A DNA stretch of 50,828 bases from Lawsonibacter sp. (GCA_020025455.1 JAHHSC010000003.1:1-50828), one strand, 5' to 3'. Positions 17,064 to 24,604 are shown, counted from the stretch's first letter. The notes: generated by a model from the sequence alone, not told the origin. Translations and numbers: made by a program.

Positions 17064-17093
17064 ACGGAGCTGACCCACGGTCGGCTCCGTTTG
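17064..17093 (+). terminator. Probable terminator after spoIIID
   Basis: ACGGAGC (17064-17070) pairs with GCTCCGT (17084-17090), with inner TGACC/GGTC pairing, followed by a short TTT. The weak T-tract lowers confidence. Confidence 0.45.
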
Positions 17094-17095
17094 CA

Positions 17096-17124
17096 TTGCA
17101 ATTTTAGTAGCCATGTGATATGAT
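17096..17124 (+). promoter_or_regulatory. thyA promoter
   Basis: TTGCAA (17096-17101), 17 bases, TATGAT (17119-17124), 33 bases before the thyA ATG. Confidence 0.65.
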
Positions 17125-17157
17125 AAAGCAAAAATTTCAGAATTGGAGGCTGCACAT

Positions 17158-17991
17158 ATGAGCTACGCGGATCAGGTATTTATTCAGAACTGCAAGGATA
17201 TCCTGGAAAAGGGCGTTTGGGACACCGACCGGGAGGTCAGACCCCGCTGGGAGGACGGTACGCCCGCCCACACCATCAAGCTTTTCGGCGTGGTCAACCG
17301 CTACGACCTGAGAAAGGAGTTCCCCATTCTCACCGTCCGGAAGCAGTATATCAAGTCCGCGGTGGACGAGCTGCTGTGGATTTGGCAGAAGAAGTCCAAC
17401 GATGTCCACCAGCTCCACAGCCATGTGTGGGATGCCTGGGCCGATGAGAACGGCACCATTGGCAAGGCCTACGGCTACCAGCTGGGCGTGAAGCACCACT
17501 ATCCCCAGGGGGACATGGACCAGGTGGACAAGGTGCTGTGGGACCTGAAGCACGACCCCGCCTCCCGCCGCATCCTCACCAGCCTCTACAACCACCACGA
17601 TCTGAGCGAGATGGCCCTCTACCCCTGCGCCTACTCCATGACCTTTAACGTGTCCGGCAACACCCTGAACGCCATTTTGAACCAGCGCTCTCAGGATATG
17701 CTCACGGCCAACGGCTGGAACGTGATGCAGTACGCCACGCTGCTCCACATGATGGCCCAGGTCAGCGGCTTTGAGGCCGGCGAGCTGGTCCACGTCATTG
17801 CCGACTGCCACATCTATGACCGCCACGTGCCCGTGGTGGAGGAGCTCATTAAGCGCACCCCCTATGATGCCCCCAAGTTCACCCTGGACCCCGAGGTGAA
17901 GGACTTCTACGACTTCACCCCTGACAGCGTGAAGCTGGAGGGCTACCAGGCCCACCCCCTGGACGCAAAGCTGATTCCCGTGGCGGTCTGA
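17158..17991 (+). CDS. thyA: Thymidylate synthase
   Basis: A 277-aa enzyme that methylates dUMP to dTMP using methylene-tetrahydrofolate. The catalytic nucleophile is Cys157 (MALYPCAYSM), followed by the dUMP-binding QRSQDM and the conserved Asn in WNVMQYA. The protein ends in IPVAV, the conserved C-terminal lid. The text around the Cys (YPCAYSM) departs from the common PPCH form. TTGGAGG lies 7 bases before the ATG at 17158. folA follows 17 bases later, so the dihydrofolate product is regenerated by the next gene. Confidence 0.96.
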   Translation: MSYADQVFIQNCKDILEKGVWDTDREVRPRWEDGTPAHTIKLFGVVNRYDLRKEFPILTVRKQYIKSAVDELLWIWQKKSNDVHQLHSHVWDAWADENGTIGKAYGYQLGVKHHYPQGDMDQVDKVLWDLKHDPASRRILTSLYNHHDLSEMALYPCAYSMTFNVSGNTLNAILNQRSQDMLTANGWNVMQYATLLHMMAQVSGFEAGELVHVIADCHIYDRHVPVVEELIKRTPYDAPKFTLDPEVKDFYDFTPDSVKLEGYQAHPLDAKLIPVAV

Positions 17992-18008
17992 GCGGGGGAG
18001 ATCGGAAG

Positions 18009-18485
18009 ATGAAATTAGTCGTTGCAGTCGATGAAAACTGGGGCATCGGCAAGGATGGGGACCAGATGGTCTACCTGTCCCAGGATCTGAAGCACTTCAA
18101 GAGCCTGACCATGGGGCACCCTCTGGTGCTGGGCCGAAAGACCATGGCCACCTTCCCCGGTGGTAAGCCGCTGAAGGGGCGGCGAAACCTGATTCTATCT
18201 CGAAACCCCGACTTTTCCCCTGAGGGCGCTGAGGTGTACCACGACTTGGAGAGCCTGCTGGCCGCTGCACCGGAGGATGCCTGTGTGATCGGCGGCGCGT
18301 CTGTCTATCACGCGCTGGCAGATAAGTGCGATACGGCCTATGTCACCAAACTCCACGCCTCCTGGCCCGCCGACTGCTGGTTCCCCAATTTGGACCAGAA
18401 GCCAGAGTGGGAGCTGGTGGAGGAGTCTGAGGTGATGGAGGAGAAGGGCGTTTCCTTCCACTTTGCCACGTACAAGCACAAGTAA
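18009..18485 (+). CDS. folA: Dihydrofolate reductase
   Basis: A 158-aa NADPH-dependent reductase that restores tetrahydrofolate after ThyA. Family marks are LVVAVDENWGIGKDG at the N-terminus, VLGRKTMATFPG, RRNLILSRNPDF and CVIGGASVYHAL. The substrate-loop region reads MVYLSQDLKHFK; the usual acidic residue is Asp in DLKHFK. Its terminator begins 5 bases after the stop but has been split by an inserted element (see 18513-19844). Confidence 0.95.
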   Translation: MKLVVAVDENWGIGKDGDQMVYLSQDLKHFKSLTMGHPLVLGRKTMATFPGGKPLKGRRNLILSRNPDFSPEGAEVYHDLESLLAAAPEDACVIGGASVYHALADKCDTAYVTKLHASWPADCWFPNLDQKPEWELVEESEVMEEKGVSFHFATYKHK

Positions 18486-18489
18486 GATA

Positions 18490-18512
18490 AAAAATGACCC
18501 GGACCACGGTCC
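18490..18512 (+). terminator. Left half of the interrupted folA terminator, including target duplication copy 1
   Basis: AAAAATGACCC (18490-18500) is followed by GGACCACGGTCC (18501-18512). Joined to the right flank at 19857-19867 (GGGTCATTTTT) it would give a perfect 16-bp stem with a T-tract, the original bidirectional terminator. The 12-bp apex GGACCACGGTCC is present on both sides of the insert. Confidence 0.85.
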
Positions 18513-18535
18513 AATGTCACTAAGCTGACCGAAAG

Positions 18536-18586
18536 ATACAGCCATTAAGGGATAAAACTTGTTCGCTTCTCCCTTAATGGCTGTAT
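18536..18586 (+). promoter_or_regulatory. 17-bp hairpin inside the cassette, hiding a ribosome site
   Basis: A perfect 17-bp inverted repeat (18536-18552 with 18570-18586). There is no T-tract after it, so it is not a simple terminator. The left arm ends in AAGGGA, which is the only plausible ribosome site for the small frame starting at 18559. Confidence 0.6.
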
Positions 18587-18666
18587 GCTTATTGGGCATC
18601 AGCCTTGGCGGCGTGGTTATTCTGGCAAAAGGAATCGCGATCATGATGGTGTTCCTCACAGAGTAA
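18559..18666 (+). CDS. Possible 35-aa hydrophobic peptide in the cassette
   Basis: A TTG at 18559 opens a 35-codon frame beginning MFASPLMAVCLLGISLGG, with a single hydrophobic helix, ending TAA at 18664-18666. AAGGGA lies 7 bases ahead but is buried in a 17-bp stem. The stop is followed directly by AAGGAG for the next gene. Size, hydrophobicity and a hidden ribosome site resemble type I toxins or leader peptides, but this is weak evidence and the frame may be chance. Confidence 0.3.
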   Translation: MFASPLMAVCLLGISLGGVVILAKGIAIMMVFLTE

Positions 18667-18677
18667 AGGAGTAAAAA

Positions 18678-18914
18678 ATGTTAATTGGAATGGTTCTGGG
18701 ATTTATCATTTTCTCATTGTTGATAATGGCATACACCAATAGCGAAACTGCAAACATTTACTTTAAGGCATTTTGGATCTTTGTTGTGATCATAACCGCT
18801 GCCTTTGTTGGGATGCTTGTTGATTCTGCCTTGGGGTTTGATGGCAACCTTAGTATCGTATGGGCGATCGGCGCTGCCACAATGTTTCTCATCCCGAAAA
18901 ATAAAGATAAGTAA
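18678..18914 (+). CDS. Small two- to three-TM membrane protein of the cassette
   Basis: A 78-aa protein with hydrophobic segments at about residues 1-18, 30-47 and 59-71 and a basic tail (PKNKDK). AAAGGAG sits 7 bases before the ATG. The GC content is far below the flanking thyA-folA genes. Position between the terminal repeats makes it a passenger gene of the insertion cassette. I do not recognise the family. Confidence 0.65.
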   Translation: MLIGMVLGFIIFSLLIMAYTNSETANIYFKAFWIFVVIITAAFVGMLVDSALGFDGNLSIVWAIGAATMFLIPKNKDK

Positions 18915-19043
18915 CCTGTAGACAACGTACAATAAGTTGCAGAAAACGGAAATAAGAGAACGCAGCCATGAAGTGTTAAACCTATTCGGGTTACTCGAAC
19001 AGCCAGATTGGTCAATACAGCCGATGGAATGGAGGTATATAGA

Positions 19044-19715
19044 ATGAAACGGAACGTCTCAAGAAAAACTGGCGCAATCGTCCTATTTCTCCTGATCGGA
19101 TATGTAAGCATATCTTATTTTGTGGGATTCCCTTTAGGCTTTGGCAAAATACTATCACAACATGCAGCAAAGAGCTATTGCAGCAAAATTTACCCTGAAG
19201 CCCAAGTAGGAAAAACCGTATTTAATCCTGTCAGAAACGGTTATCAAACTACCGTCACGTTAGGGGATGAGAGGATTTACGTATCTGCAAACCCTGCCAA
19301 AGATTTCGTTTACGATGCCCATCGGGAAGAATTATTTTTGAATGAAAGCGGAATCGCTGAAATTATCGCAGAGCTAACGCGCACCAATGGGCACTTTTAT
19401 GCCTGCCGTGTAATTTGGAATTGTGATGACACAATAACGCCTATTGTCAGTTTGAGAATCGATTATACGGACGATGAGAGTGTTCCGCTTCCAAGCCAGG
19501 CGCAGATAAAAGAACTTCTTGCCCCTGTTGCACTTGAGTTTATCGCCCGTGTTGAGAATATACATCCTTTGGAATCCATCGAAGTTCAATATTATCATCC
19601 CGATTTTAATCCTGATGAAAAGGGGTATACATGGAGGTCGATGACAGTTGCCCTAAATAATAACACTCCTCGAACAAAAGAAATCTTTTATGCTGCTGAA
19701 CTTGTTGAGAAATGA
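19044..19715 (+). CDS. Secreted or membrane-anchored protein of the cassette (possibly YfjL-like)
   Basis: A 223-aa protein with a basic N-terminus (MKRNVSRKTG), one hydrophobic segment at about residues 10-30, then a soluble domain of about 190 residues. The segment AAKSYCSKIYPEAQVGKTVF followed by NGYQTTVTLGDERIYV recalls small Firmicutes lipoprotein-like YfjL-type proteins; this is an impression, not a firm match. GGAGG lies 8 bases before the ATG at 19044. Low GC, passenger gene of the cassette. No enzymatic motif seen. Confidence 0.65.
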   Translation: MKRNVSRKTGAIVLFLLIGYVSISYFVGFPLGFGKILSQHAAKSYCSKIYPEAQVGKTVFNPVRNGYQTTVTLGDERIYVSANPAKDFVYDAHREELFLNESGIAEIIAELTRTNGHFYACRVIWNCDDTITPIVSLRIDYTDDESVPLPSQAQIKELLAPVALEFIARVENIHPLESIEVQYYHPDFNPDEKGYTWRSMTVALNNNTPRTKEIFYAAELVEK

Positions 19716-19771
19716 CGAGGATGACAGATTTATATCACTTCCAATAATCCGAACACTCAAACATGTACAAC

Positions 19772-19812
19772 AAAAATCACTCACCCCATTCAAAATGGGA
19801 TGAGTGATTTTT
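19772..19812. terminator. Terminator at the right end of the cassette
   Basis: An 18-bp stem with one C-A mismatch (19772-19789 with 19795-19812), A-run on the left and TTTTT on the right, so it works in both directions. It would shield the flanking genes from passenger transcription and replaces the disrupted host terminator. Confidence 0.85.
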
Positions 19813-19844
19813 CTTTGCGCTCAAACGCTTAACTTAATGACATT

Positions 19845-19867
19845 GGACCACGGTCCGGGTCATTTTT
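19845..19867. terminator. Right half of the interrupted folA terminator, including target duplication copy 2
   Basis: GGACCACGGTCC (19845-19856) followed by GGGTCATTTTT (19857-19867). It completes the palindrome begun at 18490. It would also have ended the convergent XpaC-like gene. Confidence 0.85.
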
Positions 19868-19894
19868 ATTCTGGTAGGGGGACATAAAATGTAC

Positions 19895-21025
19895 TTACAG
19901 GGTGAGGTTCACACCGTCGATATCGGAAAGACCGTCCTTTGCCAGCATCCGCTCCAGCACCTCTACATCGGTGGCGATATCCATGGCGTCGCCCTGGAAG
20001 AGCATATCGAGCTGCTTCTCGAAGCCCTCCACCACCTTATCCATCATGCCCTCGATGCGCTCCATAGAGACGGTGATGTTCTTGCCATCCACACCCTGAG
20101 CTTCCAGCTGGGCGTAGGCCCCGAGAATCTTCAGCGTGGTGGGCAGATAGTAGCTCAGGAAGCTGTGAAGCTGAGGGGCCTTTTCGGGGCGGGACTTCTG
20201 GTACTCCAAAATCTTGGAGGTGATGACGCCGATGCGGTCGATCTGCTCAGACAGCTTCTCGTTGGCGATTGCATCGTTGACCGCCCGAATTTCCGCAAGA
20301 ATGGCGTTTTCGGGCTCGGGCTCCGGTTTAGGCTCGGGCTTGGGTTCGGGCTTGGGCTTGGGGGTCATACCCTCGCCGGACAAAATCAGCCGCTGACCGC
20401 CGAAGTCCAGATAGCCCTGGGGGAACAGCCCCCCGTCCAGCATATCCTCCAGGTCGTCCAGCAGGGTCTTTTGCTGGGTCCCGGTGGCAGAGGAGAGGTC
20501 GGGCAGGGCCACGACCGAGAGGCTGCCGATGGTGGCCAGGTAGCGGCGGAAGCGCCGGACCTGTTTGCGGCTTTTCAGACCGGCCAGCAGGCAGCCTACG
20601 CCGCCGCCGATGAAGCACAGCCAGGGCAGGGAATGGAACACTTCGTAGCCTACCATATCAAGCTCGCCCTTGATCAGCCAGCGCAGCATCCAGGAGAAAT
20701 TCTCCAGGAAGGGAAAGCCGAACAGTGCGGCAAGGACGCTGCCGATGATGATAAGCCGCTTGCCCTTGCGGTCCAGACGGGCCAGGCTGGCCTCCTGATT
20801 CCGTTTCAGGGCCGTTTTCTGATCCCGGGCGTTGGCGGGCTGGGTCTCCTGGCCGTTTTGGATGTAGTAGGGGTGCCGGCCAATCTCACGGACCCGCTTG
20901 GGCGGGTTGGTGAACAGCTTCAGCGCCAGAAGTACAAATCCGAAGGGCGGAAAGAGGAACAGCATCACAACAGGGAAAATCCAGCTGCTCGAGGTGTTTC
21001 GGTCAGAGTTAGACGGGTGAGCCAT
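19895..21025 (-). CDS. XpaC-like membrane protein (5-bromo-4-chloroindolyl phosphate hydrolysis family)
   Basis: A 376-aa protein. Hydrophobic segments lie near residues 14-36, 92-110 and 128-150; a Pro/Glu/Lys repeat linker (KPKPEPKPEPKPEPEPE) at about 222-240 separates the membrane part from a helical C-terminal domain. That domain (LPTTLKILGAYAQLEAQ, GMMDKVVEGFEKQLDMLF) matches the XpaC family, named for a phosphatase-like phenotype whose biochemistry is unclear. XpaC genes often sit beside telA (toxic-anion resistance); none is present here. Confidence 0.75.
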   Translation of the reverse strand: MAHPSNSDRNTSSSWIFPVVMLFLFPPFGFVLLALKLFTNPPKRVREIGRHPYYIQNGQETQPANARDQKTALKRNQEASLARLDRKGKRLIIIGSVLAALFGFPFLENFSWMLRWLIKGELDMVGYEVFHSLPWLCFIGGGVGCLLAGLKSRKQVRRFRRYLATIGSLSVVALPDLSSATGTQQKTLLDDLEDMLDGGLFPQGYLDFGGQRLILSGEGMTPKPKPEPKPEPKPEPEPENAILAEIRAVNDAIANEKLSEQIDRIGVITSKILEYQKSRPEKAPQLHSFLSYYLPTTLKILGAYAQLEAQGVDGKNITVSMERIEGMMDKVVEGFEKQLDMLFQGDAMDIATDVEVLERMLAKDGLSDIDGVNLTL

Positions 21026-21318
21026 GGCGGTACCTCCAGGTAAAAAAATAGAATAATCGGATCATATCACACACTGATATCTTATCATACCCCGCAGAAG
21101 CGAAAAAGTAAATGGAGAAACGTAAAATTCGGTTGTAACTGTTCTGTAATTACCTATGGGGGAAAGCGTGATATAATAACCGCAAATACAGCGCTTTGCT
21201 CCACGATGCTGTGGTTTTTTCAGCTGATTGGCCTGGAGCCGTATAAAAATAGGGCAGCGGTGCTCCAGAAGCCGGCGGAAAGGCAAGGATAGAAGAAAGA
21301 ACGAGGAGGAATCCGACT

Positions 21319-23205
21319 ATGGAACAAGGTGGGGCCCGAGTGGCCAAAACACCCGATACGCCAAACAATCAGAAAAGGACTGCGCTTATTGTGTGCGGTG
21401 TGCTGGCTGTGCTGGCGGCGGCCTATCTGCTCCTGTGCTTCTGGGTGGGCAGACAGAACACCATTTTTCCAAATACCTGGGTTGCGGGTGTGGACGTGTC
21501 CGGTATGACCCAAACCGAGGCGGTGGAGGCCCTGAATACATGGGAAGAGGGGCCTGCCGGGGCGCTGACCCTGGAACTGGTGTGCGGGGACTGGACGGAC
21601 AAGGTGACCGCCCGGGACATGGATTACGATTGGAACAAGCTGGCTGATTTTGCCTACCGCACGGGGCGGGACAATTTTTTTGGCCAGGGTCTGAACTACC
21701 TCAAGTCCCTGATGGGGGCACAAAATGCGGTGAGCCTTGATGCTGGCTTCCAAGGCGGCCCCGCTCTGGATGCCCTGCTGGATCGCTGTGCCGAGCAGGT
21801 GGGACAGGGCCGCGCAGAGCCCCAATTCCGGGTGGAGGGCGACAAGCTGCTGGTTACAAAGGGCGCTGCCGGTCTCAGACTGGACCGTGAGATGGCGCAG
21901 AGCGATGTGCGTGGGGCACTGGGTGAGCTGTTTGAACAGCAGGAGGAGAACTCGGCCCGGGTGGAGCTGACCCTGGTGGAGGACCCCTGTCCGGAGCTGG
22001 ACGCGGACGCCGTCTACCGCCAGTTCCACGCCGAAGCCAAGGACGCCGCACTGGACCCGGAGACCTTCAAGGTCTCTGACCATGTGGTGGGCGTGGACTT
22101 CGACAAGGACCAGCTGAAGGCACAGTACGCCAATGCCGGGGAGGGGAGCGAAATCGCCATTCCCCTAACGCTGACCCAGCCCAAGGAAACGAAAAAGAGC
22201 CTGGAAGGCAAGCTATTTAAAGATGTGCTGGGCCAGGCCACCAGCCGCGTGAAGGGTACGGCCAACCGCAAGAGCAACGTGAAGCGGGCGGCCGCCGCCT
22301 GCAACGGCGTGGTCATCCTGCCCGGCCAGGTGTTCTCCTATAACAATTCCGTGGGCCGCATCACGACTGACCGGGGGTACCTCATGGCTCCGGTCTACTC
22401 GGCCGGTCAGTCGGTGGACGGTGTGGGCGGCGGCATCTGCCAGCCCTCCTCCACCCTCTACTCTGCGGTGCTCCGCACCACACTGGAGGTCGTGGAGCGG
22501 CGGAACCATATGTTCGCGGTGGGCTATGTGCCCGACGGGATGGACGCCACGGTTTACTACGGCAGCACCGATTTCCGTTTTAAGAACAACACCAACTACC
22601 CCATCCGGGTGGTCACCGAGAGCTACGACAAGGGGGGTGCCCGGTACCTGACCGTGAAGCTGCTGGGCACCAATGAGACCGGCCGCTACGCCGTTCCCAC
22701 CAACTACGTTTTCGACTGGGAGGAGCCGACCACCAAGTATGTGGCCGACCCCAATATCCCCCGCGGCACCACCAAAGAGGATAAGGAGCAGAACCCCTAC
22801 AAGGGCCGCAAGGCCACCGTCACCCGCACCGTCTACGAGGCAAACGGCACGGTGGTGGAGAAACAGAAGATGGGCACCAGCACCTACAAGATGCGGCCCA
22901 GGACCGTCTACTATAACCCCCTGGACGGCGATCCCGCCACCTGGGTGAACGGCGTGCCCCCCAAGCCTGCCCCCGTAGAACCGACCAAGCCGACGGTTTC
23001 CCCTGTGGAGCCGCCTAAGCCGCCGGTTTCTCCGGTAGAGCCGCCGATTGCCCCTGTGGAGCCGCCGGTTTCTCCCGTGGAGCCGCCCAAACCGCCGGTT
23101 TCCCCTGTGGAGCCGCCGGTGGTCGAGCCGGGAAACCCGGTCACGCCCCCTACAGCACCGGAGGTTCCCGGTGATGGAGGCGGCAGCGCGAACCCCGCGG
23201 CATAA
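21319..23205 (+). CDS. VanW family protein
   Basis: A 628-aa cell-surface protein. One N-terminal TM segment (residues about 20-44) is followed by peptidoglycan-binding-4-like repeats and the VanW domain with FSYNNSVGRITTDRGYL and GVGGGICQPSSTLYSAVL, then a G5-like segment (ATVTRTVYEANGTVVEKQ). The tail is a Pro-rich repeat region. VanW proteins are linked to vancomycin clusters by name, but the family is widespread in Clostridia and its role, probably in the cell wall, is undefined. GAGGAGGA precedes the ATG. TATAAT at about 21172-21177 suggests a leader of roughly 140 bases. Confidence 0.9.
   Translation: MEQGGARVAKTPDTPNNQKRTALIVCGVLAVLAAAYLLLCFWVGRQNTIFPNTWVAGVDVSGMTQTEAVEALNTWEEGPAGALTLELVCGDWTDKVTARDMDYDWNKLADFAYRTGRDNFFGQGLNYLKSLMGAQNAVSLDAGFQGGPALDALLDRCAEQVGQGRAEPQFRVEGDKLLVTKGAAGLRLDREMAQSDVRGALGELFEQQEENSARVELTLVEDPCPELDADAVYRQFHAEAKDAALDPETFKVSDHVVGVDFDKDQLKAQYANAGEGSEIAIPLTLTQPKETKKSLEGKLFKDVLGQATSRVKGTANRKSNVKRAAAACNGVVILPGQVFSYNNSVGRITTDRGYLMAPVYSAGQSVDGVGGGICQPSSTLYSAVLRTTLEVVERRNHMFAVGYVPDGMDATVYYGSTDFRFKNNTNYPIRVVTESYDKGGARYLTVKLLGTNETGRYAVPTNYVFDWEEPTTKYVADPNIPRGTTKEDKEQNPYKGRKATVTRTVYEANGTVVEKQKMGTSTYKMRPRTVYYNPLDGDPATWVNGVPPKPAPVEPTKPTVSPVEPPKPPVSPVEPPIAPVEPPVSPVEPPKPPVSPVEPPVVEPGNPVTPPTAPEVPGDGGGSANPAA
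22966..23140 (+). repeat. Proline-rich coding repeats in VanW tail
   Basis: Imperfect tandem units encoding variants of SPVEPPKPPV repeat through the last 60 or so residues. Such Pro/Val/Glu stalks usually span the cell wall. The repeat DNA is prone to length change between strains. Confidence 0.8.
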
Positions 23206-23219
23206 GAAAGGATTTTTAC

Positions 23220-23900
23220 ATGTTTGAAGGTTTTTCACAGGAGACAGTGGATTTTTTGTGGGGCATCCGGCTCAACAACGAGCGGAGCTGGTTTTTGAGC
23301 CACAAGGAGGACTTCCGCAGCTATGTGGACCTGCCCCTGCGTCAGCTTGCCGAACAGGTGCGACAGGTTATGGATGAGGAGTTTCCCCAGCTGGGCCTAC
23401 AGCTGAAGGTGAGCCGGATCTACCGGGATGCCCGCCGCCTGTTCGGTCGGGGCCCGTACAAGGACCACCTGTGGTTCAGCCTCCGCCTGCCCAGTGCGGA
23501 CGACAGCGCAACCCCCTGCCTGTTCTTTGAGCTGGCCCCTGAGTGCTGGCGCACCGGCATGGGCTGTTACGACCCAAAGCCCGTCACGATGATGAAGCTG
23601 CGGGCGCGCATCGACCGGGACCCCAAGCCGCTGACGAAGTTGGTTCGGGAACTGGAGAAGCGGCCTGAGTTCCGGCTGGATACGCAGCCCTACAAGCGGC
23701 CCAAGGGCGACCCCGGAGAGCGGCTCCGCCCCTGGTACAACAGCCGGCAGATCAGCGTGGAGCGGGAGGAGAACTGCGAGGGGGACTACCTGACCGCAGA
23801 CCTCTTTGACCGCGTGGTGGAGGATTTCCGGTTTTTGGTGCCCATCTATCAGTATATGAGCCGTGTTGCCGCGGATCCCGACCCACGAGATCCGACGTGA
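23220..23900 (+). CDS. DUF2461 family protein
   Basis: A 226-aa protein matching the DUF2461 pattern: an opening FxGFSxETxxFLxxxxxNN (here MFEGFSQETVDFLWGIRLNN), SRIYRDARRLFGRGPYKDHL and FFELAPECWRTGMGCY. The function of the family is unknown. It follows vanW by 14 bases and is probably co-transcribed; AAGGA lies just before the ATG. A strong terminator follows. Confidence 0.88.
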   Translation: MFEGFSQETVDFLWGIRLNNERSWFLSHKEDFRSYVDLPLRQLAEQVRQVMDEEFPQLGLQLKVSRIYRDARRLFGRGPYKDHLWFSLRLPSADDSATPCLFFELAPECWRTGMGCYDPKPVTMMKLRARIDRDPKPLTKLVRELEKRPEFRLDTQPYKRPKGDPGERLRPWYNSRQISVEREENCEGDYLTADLFDRVVEDFRFLVPIYQYMSRVAADPDPRDPT

Positions 23901-23901
23901 T

Positions 23902-23935
23902 AAAAAGCAGACCTGCACCGGCAGGTCTGCTTTTT
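23902..23935. terminator. Bidirectional intrinsic terminator
   Basis: A 15-bp perfect stem (AAAAAGCAGACCTGC with its complement) around a 4-base ACCG loop, ending in TTTTT. Confidence 0.92.
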
Positions 23936-24000
23936 CATGCCCTCCTGAATTCATCAAACTAGCTTAATAAAAAAGATAGAGAAGAAATGAACAAAATGTA

Positions 24001-24029
24001 TTGACAAATGAAATGATAAGTGGTAGATT
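24001..24029 (+). promoter_or_regulatory. Promoter of the large non-coding RNA
   Basis: A consensus TTGACA (24001-24006), 17 bases, TAGATT (24024-24029). The AT-rich region upstream (23950-24000) could act as an UP element. Expected start of transcription is near 24036. Confidence 0.7.
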
Positions 24030-24036
24030 ATAGACA

Positions 24037-24604
24037 GAAAAAGAAAGGATGAGTCCAATGTACCAGTAACGTCTCAGCACCTGATTTTATCGAACCGATC
24101 CAGAGGCGCGATCAAACTGAAACGAAGCTGCACGTGGTGCGGTGATCGATCCCAGTAAGTGGGAAGCCGGGGCATAGACCGTGGTAGAACAGGATGAACG
24201 CAGCCAATGTGACTAGAAGGACCAAGTAAATCGGAAGCAGTGATCTGGCTTAAACGAAAAAAGTTGTGACAAGGAAAATTCGCTTGCAAGTATTCTGGAT
24301 TTACAAGTTGCCGTAAGCGCCTGGTCGAGCAGATAAAAGCAGGGAAGGATATGCCGCAAACACGAAACGTGACTAAAAAATCAAACCCAACATAGAAGGA
24401 CCATACTTTTGATGGTGTGCCGAAAAGAGTAGGCAGTGAATGAAACGGTTGTGTGAGCGATTTGAAGCACGGAGTAATGGAAGTGGTGTAGCCGATCCAA
24501 TAGAAAGAGAGGTAAACAAATGACGTTAGATACCAAGAGCGAACAGAAGTGACCCTTAACTGCAGCGGATTACGAAACGCACAGTTAAGGGTCATTTCTT
24601 TTTG
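24037..24604 (+). ncRNA. Large structured non-coding RNA candidate, about 568 nt
   Basis: No credible gene lies here, yet the segment has its own promoter and terminator. A long-range helix pairs TAACGTC (24067-24073) with GACGTTA (24522-24528), plus GTA/TAC just outside. Within it, CGATCA/TGATCG (24109-24114/24143-24148) stacks on CTGCAC/GTGCGG (24128-24133/24137-24142). Further helices are TCCCA/TGGGA (24150-24164), AGCCA/TGGCT (24202-24206/24246-24250), CGCTTGC/GTAAGCG (24281-24287/24313-24319), CACG/CGTG (24361-24371) and ACCAT/ATGGT (24400-24416). Loops are A/G-rich. Size is in the range of ornate large RNAs such as ROOL or OLE, but I cannot confirm a family. Confidence 0.7.
24550..24604. 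terminator. Terminator of the large RNA
   Basis: A perfect 13-bp stem (TGACCCTTAACTG with its complement; 24550-24562 and 24582-24594) followed by TTTCTTTTTG. The loop carries a smaller GCG/CGC stem. Confidence 0.85.

Larger units (their letters stand above)
18513..19844. mobile_element. Transposase-less insertion cassette with terminal inverted repeats and 12-bp target duplication
   Basis: A 1,332-bp low-GC segment. Its left end is AATGTCACTAAG and its right end, reverse-complemented, is AATGTCATTAAG; the similarity extends to about 24 bases with 17 matches, most mismatches being transitions. It is flanked by identical 12-bp GGACCACGGTCC (18501-18512 and 19845-19856). Inside are two protein genes and one possible peptide, none a transposase. 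The end sequence and the 12-bp duplication at a palindrome recall IS231/IS4-family elements and the mobile insertion cassettes (MICs) known from Bacillus cereus; that link is inference from memory of those ends. Confidence 0.85.

Noticed and set aside
19772..19812. The right-end hairpin as a riboswitch or recombination site
   Set aside because: A-run, long stem and T5 make it a plain bidirectional terminator.
21040..21318. A c-di-GMP or other riboswitch ahead of vanW
   Set aside because: The leader has some pairing segments but I could not match the conserved core of any known class.
24037..24604. The large RNA as a group II intron or retron
   Set aside because: No reverse transcriptase gene, no domain V signature near the 3' end, and independent promoter and terminator argue for a stand-alone transcript.
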